Shown: positions 29,538 to 39,176 of the stretch, one piece after another | Position numbering within the stretch: position 1 is the stretch's first letter | How the letters are laid out: the number at the start of each line of letters is the position of its first letter | Origin: Streptomyces zhihengii | Lineage (GTDB): Bacteria; Actinomycetota; Actinomycetes; Streptomycetales; Streptomycetaceae | Assembly (NCBI RefSeq): GCF_016919245.1 | Contig: NZ_JAFEJA010000002.1 | Location: 994,501 to 1,058,500 of the forward strand | Direction of reading: 5' to 3' | Length of the DNA: 64,000 nt | Translations under genes and position numbers: made by a program | Notes under the pieces: model-generated | Seen by the model: the letters and a program-made list of their open reading frames with translations, nothing else | Databases searched by the model: none | What the model was told of the DNA's origin: nothing

Positions 29538-29560
29538 ACGCCCGCCGGTGCGGCGGGCGT
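29538..29560. terminator. Bidirectional terminator
   Basis: A 10-bp perfect stem (29538-29547 with 29551-29560) and GTG loop lies between convergent genes. Confidence 0.8.
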
Positions 29561-29596
29561 TCCCTGCCCCGTGGGGGGTCTGTGTCCTCGGGGCGC

Positions 29597-29896
29597 TCAG
29601 TCGATCTCGGCCGACGCCTGCGGCAGCGGGGGCACCGTCGCCGTCGTCGGTCCGCGGACCGCTTCGATCACCGCGTCGTGGAGATCACGGCTCGCCATTT
29701 CGGAGGGGCACGGTGCCGGACTGCCCGACATCGTGAACCAGTCGGCGGCCCCGGTGTACTGCACCGTGACGGCCGCCTCGCCGTCGACCCAGGTGGTATG
29801 CACCGTGAGGTCGCCCGACACGACACCGACCTCTTCGGTCAGGACGCCGCCGTGTCCGGAATACACACCAGGAGTAGTCCAGGATGCCCAGCTCAT
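29597..29896 (-). CDS. Conserved hypothetical small protein
   Basis: This is a 99-residue soluble protein of unknown function beginning MSWASWTTPGVYSGHGGVL. It contains a beta-rich stretch (GDLTVHTTWVDGEAAVTVQYTGAADWFTMSGSP) and a helix (ASRDLHDAVIEAVRG). I recall similar short proteins in other streptomycetes but no characterised member. It begins 33 bp after the lipid kinase gene and is probably in that operon. The frame extends upstream to 29968, overlapping the kinase gene. The ATG at 29896 is chosen, though AGGAG lies about 15 bases away, further than normal. Confidence 0.6.
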   Translation of the reverse strand: MSWASWTTPGVYSGHGGVLTEEVGVVSGDLTVHTTWVDGEAAVTVQYTGAADWFTMSGSPAPCPSEMASRDLHDAVIEAVRGPTTATVPPLPQASAEID

Positions 29897-29928
29897 GCAT
29901 CCAACGTCACACTCCTCCCGCTTGATCG

Positions 29929-30843
29929 CTACCGGCGGGACGAAATTTCCGGAACGGGTTCGGGACACAGCACCCTGAGCGCTCCGGGCTGTACCCGGAC
30001 GGTCACCGGCAGTGCCGCGTCCACTTCCCCGTCCGCCCCGTAGGGCAGCGGGCGTTCGGCCTCGATGCGGATCTCCCTGCCGCTGAGGATCTCCACCTGC
30101 GGGCGGCGCACATGGGCGCCGGTCTTCAGCTCGTTCATCATCGCGAAGAACAGGCGCTTGGGGGCGTCGTGGATGACGACCACGTCCAGACTGCCGTCGT
30201 CCACGCGCGCCCCGGGGGCGATCCGCCGATTGAAGCCGTAGAAGCCGGAGTTGGCGGCGACCACGGTGTAGCCGCGGCGTTCGTGCAGGACGCCGTCGAC
30301 GGTGATCCGGTACGAGGCGGGCCGCCAGGCGGTCACCGCCCGCAGCCCGCCCGCGTAGTAGGAGGCCGCGCCGCGCAGCAGCCGGGAGGTGTTGGCGTGC
30401 CGGTTGGCGACGGCGTCGACGCCCGCGTACACGCTGCCGAGCACCGATATGCCGTCGTGCACCGCGGAGCTGACCTCGATGGTGTCGACGGGCCGGGCCG
30501 TGCCGCGCAGCAGGACGCCGGCGAGCTCACCCGGGTCGGACGGCATCCCCAGCGCGCGGGCGAAGTCGTTGCCGCGGCCCGCGGGCACCAGGCCGAACTC
30601 GGTGCCGGTGCCGCTGAGCGCCCCGCCGACGCAGCCGGCCATCCCGTCGCCGCCGACGGCGAGCACCGCCCTGCCCGCCTCCCCCGCCCGGCGGGCGAGT
30701 TCGCGGGCGTGCTCCAGGCTCCGGCTGTACTGGGTGTCGATCTCGGCGCCCGCCTCGCGCAGCAGCCGGGCGACGGGAAGGAGCGCCGCCGTACCGCTGG
30801 AGCTCCCCGCGGTGGGGTTGACGACGGCGGTGAACTGTCGCAT
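29929..30843 (-). CDS. Diacylglycerol/lipid kinase family protein (DagK/YegS-like)
   Basis: The 304-residue cytoplasmic kinase has the DAGK catalytic domain: VVNPTAGSSSG at the N-terminus, the nucleotide loop VLAVGGDGMAGCVGGAL (about 62-78), and LVPAGRGNDFARALGMP. The C-terminal beta-sandwich includes DDGSLDVVVIHDAPK. Relatives phosphorylate diacylglycerol, sphingoid bases or similar lipids; the substrate here is not fixed. The gene lies 26 bp after the AGPS-like oxidase, suggesting a shared glycerolipid pathway. The ATG at 30843 follows GGAGG. Confidence 0.9.
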   Translation of the reverse strand: MRQFTAVVNPTAGSSSGTAALLPVARLLREAGAEIDTQYSRSLEHARELARRAGEAGRAVLAVGGDGMAGCVGGALSGTGTEFGLVPAGRGNDFARALGMPSDPGELAGVLLRGTARPVDTIEVSSAVHDGISVLGSVYAGVDAVANRHANTSRLLRGAASYYAGGLRAVTAWRPASYRITVDGVLHERRGYTVVAANSGFYGFNRRIAPGARVDDGSLDVVVIHDAPKRLFFAMMNELKTGAHVRRPQVEILSGREIRIEAERPLPYGADGEVDAALPVTVRVQPGALRVLCPEPVPEISSRR

Positions 30844-30869
30844 GGATACGCCTCCGGGCGGCTCGGTGG

Positions 30870-32465
30870 TCAGCGGACGGGGAGCAGGACGCCGGGGCTG
30901 AGGACGCCGGCGGGGTCGGTCTCGGCCTTGACGGCCTGCAGCATACGGACCCCGAGCGGGCCGACCTCCCGGGCGTACCAGTCGCGGTGGTCGGTGCCCA
31001 CCCCGTGGTGGTGGCTGATGGTGCCGCCCGCCGCCAGGATCGCCTCGTTGGCCGCCCGCTTCGCCGTGTCCCAGTGGGCGAGGGCGTCCTCGCCCTGCGC
31101 CGAGACGACGGTGAAGTACAGGGAGGCGCCGTTCTCGTACACGTGGGAGATGTGGCACATGACGAGCGGCGGGGTGCCGCCCTCGGTCAGGGTGTCCGTC
31201 AGCGCGGTGCGCACCGCCGCGTACAGCCCCGGGATCGCCGACCAGAAGGCGGCGGTCTCCAGCGTCTCGGCGAACGCGCCCGCGTCCAGCAGCGCGTCGC
31301 GCAGGTAGGGGGCGTCGTAGCGGCCGTGCGCCCAGCGTTCGCCCGGTTCCGCGCCGGCGAACTCCCCGCCGAGGCCGGCCAGCACGGCGGCCGCGCGCTC
31401 CCGGCGTTCGGCGGTGTCCTCGGCGGTGCCCTCGTACCCGGCGATCGCCATGCAGCCGCCCGCGGCCGGCACGTCGGTGCTGCCGATGGCGTCGGGCTGG
31501 GCCAGCCCGATGAACGTCTCGGTCTCGTCGGACAGGCGCAGCACGGTGGGCCGCGGCCCGTCCTGGGCGAGGGCGCGCAGCGCGGCGGCCCCGGCCTCGA
31601 AGGAGGGGAAGCGCCAGCCCTCGTGGACACGGCGCTCCGGGAGCGGCCGGATGCGCACGGTGACGGCGGTGATCACGCCGAACGCCCCCTCCGACCCGAG
31701 CAGGAGCTGGCGCAGGTCGGGTCCGGCGGCCGAGCGGGGCGCGCGGCCGGTCTCCAGGGTGCCCTCGGGGGTGGCCACGGTCAGTCCGAGGACCATCTCG
31801 TCGAAGCGGCCGTAACCGGCCGACGCCTGGCCGCTGGAGCGGGCCGCGGCGAAACCGCCGACCGTCGCCCACTCGAAGGACTGCGGGAAGTGGCCCAGCG
31901 TCCAGCCCTGTTCGTTGAGGAGCGCCTCGCACCGCGGCCCGCGCAGACCGGGTTCGAGGGTGGCGGTGCGCGAGACGTCGTCGACGCGGACCAGCCGGTC
32001 GAGCCGGCGCAGGTCGAGGGCGACGAACGGGCGCCTTGCGTCCGGCGCGAGACCGCCGACGACGGAGGTCCCGCCCCCGAACGGCACGGCGGACAGGCCC
32101 TGTTCGGCGCAGCACCGCAGCACGGCGAGCACCTCGTCGTGGCTGCCGGGCAGCACGACCGCGGCCGGGGTGTCGGCGGTGTCGCCGGAGCGGATGCGCA
32201 GCAGGTCGGGGGTGGACTTGCCGCGGGTGTGGCGCAGCCGGGCCTCGGCGGCGGTGTCCACGTGCGCGGCGCCGCCGACGCAGTCGGCCAGCGCGGCGAG
32301 CGTCTTCGCGTCGAGGGGCGTGGCCGGGACCTCGACGTCGGCCGGGGACGCGGGGCCCCCGGCGCCGCGGGTGACGCCGAGCAGGTCGCGCAGCAGACCG
32401 GTCACCGCGTCGGGCAGGGGGGCCGCCTTGGCCGGGTCGCCCCAGCCGCTCCACAACATGTCCAC
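30870..32465 (-). CDS. FAD-binding oxidase, alkyl-DHAP-synthase-like
   Basis: The 531-residue flavoprotein belongs to the FAD_binding_4 (VAO) superfamily and most resembles alkyldihydroxyacetonephosphate synthase, the enzyme that makes the ether bond in ether lipids. The FAD-binding half contains PAAVVLPGSHDEVLAVLRCC and VPFGGGTSVVGGL. The C-terminal half has MCHISHVYENGASLYFTVV and the family histidine cluster SHHHGVGTDHRDWYAREVG. Start candidates are GTG 32480, GTG 32465 and ATG 32459; GAGGAAG is best spaced for 32465. It is divergent from a TetR regulator and followed by a lipid kinase. An ether lipid role is inferred, not shown. Confidence 0.85.
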   Translation of the reverse strand: MDMLWSGWGDPAKAAPLPDAVTGLLRDLLGVTRGAGGPASPADVEVPATPLDAKTLAALADCVGGAAHVDTAAEARLRHTRGKSTPDLLRIRSGDTADTPAAVVLPGSHDEVLAVLRCCAEQGLSAVPFGGGTSVVGGLAPDARRPFVALDLRRLDRLVRVDDVSRTATLEPGLRGPRCEALLNEQGWTLGHFPQSFEWATVGGFAAARSSGQASAGYGRFDEMVLGLTVATPEGTLETGRAPRSAAGPDLRQLLLGSEGAFGVITAVTVRIRPLPERRVHEGWRFPSFEAGAAALRALAQDGPRPTVLRLSDETETFIGLAQPDAIGSTDVPAAGGCMAIAGYEGTAEDTAERRERAAAVLAGLGGEFAGAEPGERWAHGRYDAPYLRDALLDAGAFAETLETAAFWSAIPGLYAAVRTALTDTLTEGGTPPLVMCHISHVYENGASLYFTVVSAQGEDALAHWDTAKRAANEAILAAGGTISHHHGVGTDHRDWYAREVGPLGVRMLQAVKAETDPAGVLSPGVLLPVR

Positions 32466-32528
32466 GTCGCTCTTCCTCACCGTCGGTTCGCGGGGTGCAC
32501 TGCCGCGCGGCCCGCCCTGGCATTACAC

Positions 32529-32555
32529 TGTGACAGATGACGCCCATTCGTCACA
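32529..32555. promoter_or_regulatory. Candidate TetR operator overlapping the start codon
   Basis: TGTGAC (32529-32534) and GTCACA (32550-32555) form an inverted repeat across the start of the TetR gene, in the divergent region with the oxidase gene. This fits autoregulation. Confidence 0.4.
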
Positions 32556-33132
32556 ACCAGTCGGACGCAGACGCCGTGCTCGATGCCGCACGCGACTGCG
32601 TCCTCGCCGTCGGCGTACGCCGCACGACCCTCACCGATGTCGCCCGGCGCGCCGGGGTGTCCCGGATGACGCTCTACCGCCGCTGGCCCGACGTGCGCAG
32701 CCTCGTCGGTGACCTGATGACCCGCGAGTGGATCGCGCTGGCCGTCGGCGCCATGCCCGGGCAGCAGCCCGGCGTCCCCACCCGGTCCCGGATCGTCGAC
32801 GGGCTGGTCGCCGGTGTCGAGGCGTTCCGCGGCCATCCGCTGTTCCACAAGATCCTCGACGTCGACCCCGAACTGCTGCTCCCCTACCTCCTCGACCGCC
32901 GCGGCGCGAGCCAGGACGCCCTGCTCGGCCTCATCACCGGCGGATTGGAGGAGGGCCACGCGGACGGATCCGTCCGGCGCGCCCACACCGTCCGGCAGGC
33001 CCGCTCGCTGCTCCTCGTCGTGCAGTCCTTCGCCATGTCCCTGCGCACGATGACCGACGCCGGCGACGAGGAGCTCACCGACGCCGCCTTCCTCGGCGAA
33101 CTGCGCACCCTTCTGGAGAGGACCCTCGCACC

Positions 33133-33136
<4 letters not shown>
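32537..33136 (+). CDS. TetR-family regulator
   Basis: The 199-residue one-component regulator has an N-terminal TetR helix-turn-helix (residues 10-58, GVRRTTLTDVARRAGVSRMTLYRRWPD) and a helical ligand-binding domain of unknown specificity. Its stop codon overlaps the GTG start of the glycerol-3-phosphate dehydrogenase gene by four bases, so the two are translationally coupled. It is divergent from the AGPS-like oxidase, which it probably controls together with its own operon. A fatty acyl or glycerolipid signal would make sense but is not shown. Confidence 0.9.
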
Positions 33137-34683
<1,547 letters not shown>

Positions 34684-34769
34684 CCGGCGCCGGCCGGCCT
34701 TCGAGATGCGTCCGCGCGGCCGCCCTGTTTCGCTGGGTGGTCAGTGCTCGACACGCACGAGGAGTGATC

Positions 34770-34961
34770 ATGAGCGGTATCGAGGAGTCCCGCGGCCGGG
34801 TGCGGCAGATGCGGGACAAGGCGAAGGAGCTGGACGAGGCCGCGAGCCGCAGCAGCGACCCCAAGGAGGCCCAGCGGCTGAAGGACAAGGCCCAGCGCCT
34901 GAAGGCCCAGTCCGATCAGGAGTCCGCGATGGGCACGGGGGACATCTACCCCGACGTGTGA
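34770..34961 (+). CDS. DUF6381-like small charged helical protein
   Basis: This 63-residue, highly charged helical protein (SGIEESRGRVRQMRDKAKEL then EAQRLKDKAQRLKAQSDQES) ends in GTGDIYPDV. I recognise it as one of the short actinobacterial proteins annotated DUF6381, with no known role. The length and composition suggest a small coiled coil. The ATG at 34770 has GAGGAG seven bases upstream. It stands alone between glpD and a strong terminator. Confidence 0.75.
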   Translation: MSGIEESRGRVRQMRDKAKELDEAASRSSDPKEAQRLKDKAQRLKAQSDQESAMGTGDIYPDV

Positions 34962-35015
34962 CCCGCGGCGCGCACGGTCCCGGCACGGCCCGCGGCGCGC
35001 ACGGTCCCGGCACGG
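34962..35015. repeat. Two exact 27-bp tandem repeats
   Basis: Bases 34962-34988 are repeated identically at 34989-35015, immediately before the terminator stem that follows the small protein gene. Confidence 0.9.
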
Positions 35016-35042
35016 CCCGGGGAGCGGAACGCTCCCCGGGCC
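35014..35042 (+). terminator. Strong terminator hairpin
   Basis: A perfect 13-bp stem with a GAA loop (35014-35026 with 35030-35042) closes the transcript of the small protein gene at 34770. Confidence 0.9.
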
Positions 35043-35192
35043 GGCCGCCGTTCCGGGGCGCGGCGGGCGCGCCCGCGTTGCCCCCTGGGGGCGAACCCGG
35101 GCGCTTTCCGGGCATTTCTGCGCGGTGACGGGCCCCGGCCGCCCTAGGGTCGGCCCGGTAGTGGGGGGCCGTCCACCGATCGGAGCCGTTCG

Positions 35193-35576
35193 ATGACCAT
35201 GACCACCATCCGCAGTGTCGGGCCGGCCGGAAGCCTCACCTCCCGTGTCGCCGCCGGTGTGCTCGCCGTCGGTGTGGCCCTGACGGTCGCCGCGCCCGCC
35301 GGTGCCGCGGCCCCGGCCGCCGCGCCGGCCAAGCCGTACGGCACCGTCACCGCCCAGAGCGGCCTGAACCTGCGCGCCTACCCGAGCACCGACTCCTCCG
35401 TGAAGGGCACGCTGGCCTACCGTGCCCAGGTCGGCCTGGTGTGCAAGGTCCGCGCGCAGAACATCGCCGGCAACGACGTCTGGTACCTGGTCCGGGACAG
35501 CCGCAAGGTCTGGGTCCCCGCCCGCTACGTCGTCCCCACCGGCACGGTCAACTACTGCAAGGACGTGCTCCGCTAG
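35193..35576 (+). CDS. Small exported SH3-like protein
   Basis: The 127-residue protein has a signal peptide (VAAGVLAVGVALTVAAPAGA, cleavage about residue 38) and one bacterial SH3 domain: YGTVTAQSGLNLRAYPSTDSSVKGTLAYRAQVGLVCKV then NDVWYLVRDSRKVWVPARYVVP. Two cysteines flank the domain. Such proteins are common in Streptomyces and probably bind cell wall or act as protease inhibitors or decoys; the role here is unknown. The ATG at 35193 follows CGGAG. Confidence 0.87.
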   Translation: MTMTTIRSVGPAGSLTSRVAAGVLAVGVALTVAAPAGAAAPAAAPAKPYGTVTAQSGLNLRAYPSTDSSVKGTLAYRAQVGLVCKVRAQNIAGNDVWYLVRDSRKVWVPARYVVPTGTVNYCKDVLR

Positions 35577-35615
35577 GCCGGGGCGGTGCCACCCCGCCCC
35601 GGCCCGCACCCCGCC

Positions 35616-37094
35616 CTACTCCACGGGCCAGGTGTGGGCCGGGGCGTTGAGGTGCATGTAGTCGAGGTACTGGCGGGTCATCAGGCGCAGCGCCTCCTGC
35701 GGCCCGACCCGGCTGGTGCGGTCGATGTGGTGGAACATCTCAGCCTGCCACACCGCCCCGTTGCGCCCGGTGACGCACCGCTGCTCGATGACGCCGAGCA
35801 GCGGCTCGCGCCAGGGCGCGTCCATCCCGGAGACCTCCAGGCCCCGGTGGGCCAGCGGCAGCAGGCGGCGCAGCACCAGTTCGGCCACCGGCACCTCGCC
35901 CATGCCCGGCCAGTACAGACGGGCGTCGATCCCGTGCCGGGCCGCCGCGTGCAGGTTGTCCTCCGCGGCCTGGAACGACATCCGCGACCACACGGGGCGC
36001 TCCTCGTCCACCAGGGCGCGTGTCAGACCGTAGTAGAAGGCCCCGTTGGCGAGGATGTCGGCCACCGTCGGCCCGGCGGGCAGCACCCGGTTCTCGATCC
36101 GCAGGTGCGGCTTGCCCTGGTCCACGGCGTAGACCGGGCGGTTCCAGCGGTAGATCGTCCCGTTGTGCAGCGTCAGTTCGGCGAGGTGGGGCGTGTCGCC
36201 CCCGTCCAGGGTCTCCTTCGGGTCCTCGTCGTCGCAGAGCGGCAGCAGGGCCGGGAAGTAGCGCAGGTTCTCCTCGAACAGGTCGAAGACGCTGTTGATC
36301 CAGCGCTCGCCGAACCAGACGCGCGGGCGCACGCCCTGCACCTTGAGTTCGTCGGGACGGGTGTCGGTCGCCTGCTCGAAGAGCGGGACACGGGTCTCGC
36401 GCCACAGCTCCTTGCCGAACAGGAACGGCGCGTTGGCCGCGAGCGCCACCTGCACCCCGGCGATCGCCTGCGCCGCGTTCCAGTACGCCGCGAACCGGTC
36501 GGGCGAGACCTGGAGGTGGAACTGGGTGCTGGTGCAGGCCGCCTCGGGCGTGATGGTGTCGGCGTACGTCCGCAGCCGCTCCACCCCGTCGATCTCGATG
36601 CGCAGGTCCTCGCCGCGCGCCGCGAACACCTGCTCGTTCAGCAGGTGGTAGCGGGGGTTCTCGGAGAGGGCGGCGGCGCCGACGTGGTCGCGGCGCAGGG
36701 TCGGCAGGATGCCGACCATCGCCAGGTGCGCGCCGACGTCCGCGGCCCGCCGCTCGGCGTGGTTGAGGGCGTCGCGGATCTCCTGCTCCCAGGAGTCCGG
36801 GCCGCCCGCGGTGAGCTGCCGCGGGGAGATGTTGATCTCCAGGTTGAACCGGCCGAGTTCGCTGTCCCACGCGGGGTCGGCGATGGCCTCCAGCACGTCG
36901 GTGCTCCGCATCGCGGGCTCGCCCGAGCTGTCGACCAGGTTCAGTTCGATCTCCAGGCCCACCTGGGGGCGCTCGAACTCGAAACGGGCTTCGCGCAGCA
37001 TCTGCGCGAAGGTGTCCAGGCACGACTGCATCTTGGTGCGGTAGCGGCGGCGGTCGTCACGGGTGAACACCAGCGCCGGGACGTCACGTCCCAT
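35616..37094 (-). CDS. Glutamate-cysteine-ligase-type enzyme (GCS2 family)
   Basis: The 492-residue protein belongs to the GCS2/YbdK-type carboxylate-amine ligases that make gamma-glutamyl bonds using ATP. Characteristic elements are VGLEIELNLVDSSGEP (about 46-61), FNLEINISPRQL, and the late PHLRIENRVLPAGPTVADILAN. Actinomycetes use mycothiol, not glutathione, so the physiological substrate is open; it need not be cysteine. The ATG at 37094 has GGGAGG upstream. The protein is monocistronic. The MITE-like element lies 124 bp beyond its start. Confidence 0.88.
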   Translation of the reverse strand: MGRDVPALVFTRDDRRRYRTKMQSCLDTFAQMLREARFEFERPQVGLEIELNLVDSSGEPAMRSTDVLEAIADPAWDSELGRFNLEINISPRQLTAGGPDSWEQEIRDALNHAERRAADVGAHLAMVGILPTLRRDHVGAAALSENPRYHLLNEQVFAARGEDLRIEIDGVERLRTYADTITPEAACTSTQFHLQVSPDRFAAYWNAAQAIAGVQVALAANAPFLFGKELWRETRVPLFEQATDTRPDELKVQGVRPRVWFGERWINSVFDLFEENLRYFPALLPLCDDEDPKETLDGGDTPHLAELTLHNGTIYRWNRPVYAVDQGKPHLRIENRVLPAGPTVADILANGAFYYGLTRALVDEERPVWSRMSFQAAEDNLHAAARHGIDARLYWPGMGEVPVAELVLRRLLPLAHRGLEVSGMDAPWREPLLGVIEQRCVTGRNGAVWQAEMFHHIDRTSRVGPQEALRLMTRQYLDYMHLNAPAHTWPVE

Positions 37095-37217
37095 CCGTCC
37101 TCCCGGGTCGTCGGGCAGACACCCCCGTCTCAGCGTGCCACTCACCGGCGGCCGCTACCAGCGAGGGGAGCGGGGGCGACGGTGTGCGCCCGTCCGGTCA
37201 CCCGCCGTCCGGCCCTA

Positions 37218-37419
37218 GGCCTTGTCTGACAAATGGCGCCGTCCGCCCGCAGGGCGGGGCGCGCGGCGTCCGGTGCGTGCAATCGCAAGGCGGAGGATCA
37301 TCCTCGTACTGGGCGTACTCGGATGACTCCGACAACGCGGCATGGGGGTACCTCCCAGCGGTAGCTGGGGGAGTGCGTGCCGGGCGTCGCGCGCCAGGCG
37401 GGATTTGTCAGACACGGCC
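37218..37419. mobile_element. MITE-like element (about 200 bp, no transposase)
   Basis: The ends are inverted repeats: left GGCCTTGTCTGACAAAT and right ATTTGTCAGACACGGCC. Between them lies an internal hairpin, CTCCCAGC-GGTA-GCTGGGGGAG. Very similar sequences occur in many Streptomyces genomes, from memory, as non-autonomous remnants of an IS element. A 66-codon open frame on the minus strand spans it but looks spurious. No clear target-site duplication can be seen. Confidence 0.75.
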
Positions 37420-37434
37420 CAGGCCCGGGCGGGC

Positions 37435-37947
37435 TCACTCGCCGCGGCGCCGGAGGAGGCCGCGGACGAAGGCCGCCTGGCCGGCGTGCTGGAGGTCGTC
37501 CGAGATCACGCTGACCAGGCGGACCCCCAGGGTGACCGGCGGTGTCCAGGAGGCGTCCACGACCCGGTCGAGGGCGTCGGCGTCGAGGGTGCGGAGGTGG
37601 CGCAGGGTGGCGGCGTGCACGGCGTCGTGGTAGCCGAGCAGCTCGCCGGCGCCGGCCCGTACAGCGGCGACGTCCTCGGCCGTGTGCCCGTACCCGGTCG
37701 CCGCCGGCGGGAAGGGCAGCGCGAACCGCTCGGCCCACCCGTCGGCCGTCCACACCTGCTCGGTCCCCGCGGCGCCGGCGAGATGGTCGTCCTGGATCCG
37801 GGTCAGGTGCCAGACGAGCCAGGCGATGGTGTTGCCGCCCGGGTCGGGCCGCGCGGCCAGGTCGTCCGCCGACAGGCCCTCGACGGTGTCGTGCACCACC
37901 TCGCGCACCCGGTCGAAGGCATCCGTCAGCAGGTCGGCGCTGTCCAT
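37435..37947 (-). CDS. DinB/DUF664 family protein
   Basis: This 170-residue four-helix protein belongs to the DinB/DUF664 superfamily, whose actinobacterial members are often mycothiol-dependent hydrolases or transferases. Likely metal or thiol-site histidines are seen in IAWLVWHLTRIQDDHLAG (about 41-58) and in ISDDLQHAGQAAFVRGLL near the C-terminus. The MITE-like element ends 15 bp after the stop codon. The ATG at 37947 starts MDSADLLTDAFDRVREVV. It is divergent from the HTH/Clp-N operon. Confidence 0.88.
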   Translation of the reverse strand: MDSADLLTDAFDRVREVVHDTVEGLSADDLAARPDPGGNTIAWLVWHLTRIQDDHLAGAAGTEQVWTADGWAERFALPFPPAATGYGHTAEDVAAVRAGAGELLGYHDAVHAATLRHLRTLDADALDRVVDASWTPPVTLGVRLVSVISDDLQHAGQAAFVRGLLRRRGE

Positions 37948-38032
37948 GGTCCGCTCCTCGGTCGTGTCCGCCCCATGGTGCCGCCCGGGGGGCCGCCGGG
38001 CGGGCGGACACGCCAGGGCGGGCCTTCACCGT

Positions 38033-38050
38033 TGTCAATGAAGGTTGACG
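38033..38050. promoter_or_regulatory. Palindromic operator, copy 1
   Basis: TGTCAATGAAGGTTGACG is a near-perfect TGTCAA-N6-TTGACA palindrome and matches copy 2, 27 bp downstream, at 15 of 18 positions. It probably binds the HTH protein encoded just after it. Confidence 0.7.
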
Positions 38051-38059
38051 CGTCAGAGG

Positions 38060-38077
38060 TGTCAATGTACGTTGACA
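38060..38077. promoter_or_regulatory. Palindromic operator, copy 2
   Basis: TGTCAATGTACGTTGACA is a perfect TGTCAA-N6-TTGACA palindrome ending two bases before the ATG of the HTH gene. With copy 1 it forms a paired operator and suggests autoregulation. Confidence 0.75.
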
Positions 38078-38079
38078 TC

Positions 38080-38289
38080 ATGACCGAAGCAACCGATCTC
38101 GCCGAGCGGGCGGGCGACCGGGACCCCCGGATCGGGCTGAGGGCCGTCGCCGCGCTGCGCCGGCTGCTGGAGCAGCTCGAGTCCGTCCAGGTCCGCAGCG
38201 CCCGCAACCAGGGCTGGTCCTGGCAGGACATCGCGGCGGAGCTCGGCGTCAGCCGGCAGGCCGTACACAAGAAGCACGGGAGGCAGTGA
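38080..38289 (+). CDS. Small HTH regulator coupled to a Clp-N protein
   Basis: The 69-residue protein has a C-terminal helix-turn-helix (SWQDIAAELGVSRQAVHKKHG) after a helix (RIGLRAVAALRRLLEQLESVQVRSARNQG). The ATG at 38080 lies immediately after the twin palindromes, so the leader is very short or absent. Its TGA overlaps the ATG of the Clp-N gene by one base, meaning the two are made together. It is a plausible autorepressor. Pairs of this kind occur in several actinomycetes, but I know of no experimental study. Confidence 0.85.
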   Translation: MTEATDLAERAGDRDPRIGLRAVAALRRLLEQLESVQVRSARNQGWSWQDIAAELGVSRQAVHKKHGRQ

Positions 38290-38861
38290 TGTTCGAACGC
38301 TTCACCGGGGAGGCCCGGGCCGTGGTGACCGGTGCGGTCGCCCGCTGCCGGCGGACCGGCGAACCCCGCGTCACCGACGAGCATCTGCTGCTCGCCCTGC
38401 TGGACATGACGGAGGGGCGGGCGGCGTTCGTCCTGCGGGCCCTCGGTGCGGCCGACCGGCGCGAGGGGCTGGAGGCCGCGCTGGCCGGGGCCCGGCGCCG
38501 CGGCGGGATGACCGCGGCCGACGAGCGGGCGCTCGCCGGGCTCGGCGTCGACGTGGACCGGATCGTCGCACGGGTCGAGGAGGCGCACGGCGAGGGCGCC
38601 CTCGCCGCCTTCCCGGCCCCCCGCCGCCCGCGCTCCGGGCACCGGCCCTTCACCCGCGAGGCGAAGGGCGTCCTGGAGCGGTCGCTGCGGATCGCCGTCG
38701 GCCGGCGCGACCGGGCCATCGGGTCGGAGCACCTGCTGCTGGCGCTCGCCGCCCGGCCGGGCGTGGTCGCGGAGGTGCTCGCGGACCACGGGGTGACCTA
38801 CGGATCCGTCGAGCGGGTCGCCTTCGGAGCGGGGAACGCCCCGCCGGCTCAGGCGGGTTGA
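38289..38861 (+). CDS. Two-repeat Clp N-domain protein lacking an ATPase
   Basis: The 190-residue protein consists of two Clp N-terminal repeats (about 1-70, FERFTGEARAVVTGAVARCRRTGEPRVTDEHLLLALLD, and 115-180, PFTREAKGVLERSLRIAVGRRDRAIGSEHLLLALAA) without the ATPase modules of ClpA/ClpC. In Clp chaperones this domain binds adaptors and substrates, so the protein could act as a decoy or adaptor for ClpC, or sequester damaged proteins. The ATG at 38289 has GGGAGG upstream and overlaps the previous stop by one base. The frame also contains a GTG three bases earlier. Confidence 0.87.
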   Translation: MFERFTGEARAVVTGAVARCRRTGEPRVTDEHLLLALLDMTEGRAAFVLRALGAADRREGLEAALAGARRRGGMTAADERALAGLGVDVDRIVARVEEAHGEGALAAFPAPRRPRSGHRPFTREAKGVLERSLRIAVGRRDRAIGSEHLLLALAARPGVVAEVLADHGVTYGSVERVAFGAGNAPPAQAG

Positions 38862-39176
38862 CACTTTCCCGGGGCCCCGCCGTTGAGTGGAGTGCGTGCC
38901 GCACACCGCTCGACGACGGGGCCTTTCTTGTGTTTCGCGACTTTTGTCGTGTCATCTGCGTCACGTCATGGCCAAAACTTGAAACCCTCACGGCCTGTGG
39001 TGCGTCTGTCTGGATGGCACCGGCGGGGCATGTCACCGCCGATGCAGATGTTCGGATCCGAAGGTCTTTCCGTGAAGAGCTTTCACAGTGTCACTCTGTG
39101 TGGTGAAACTGTGGCGACCTCGCCACGTACCGTCATGAAGCCCGGGCTGCCGCGCGGGCAGGGGAGGAAACCAGCG
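38862..39176. other. Long leader region before the graspetide precursor gene
   Basis: This 315-bp stretch is AT-richer than its surroundings (CTTTCTTGTGTTTCG, CAAAACTTGAAACCC). It holds a CACAG-N7-CTGTG inverted repeat near 39087-39103 and a TTGAAA hexamer near 38980 that could be a -35 box. Open frames crossing it are not convincing, so it probably contains the promoter and an operator of the tgm operon. Confidence 0.5.

Noticed and set aside
29685..29900. Alternative frame starting at the first ATG (29900) near the small hypothetical gene.
   Set aside because: Its product is Arg-rich and lacks the sensible composition of the frame used at 29896.
37215..37415. 66-codon minus-strand frame across the MITE-like element.
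   Set aside because: It coincides exactly with the element, starts in one inverted end and stops in the other, and has no ribosome binding site or recognisable domain.
38883..39176. In-frame upstream extension of the graspetide precursor.
   Set aside because: The extension is unlike coding sequence, while GGGGAGG sits correctly before the ATG at 39177.
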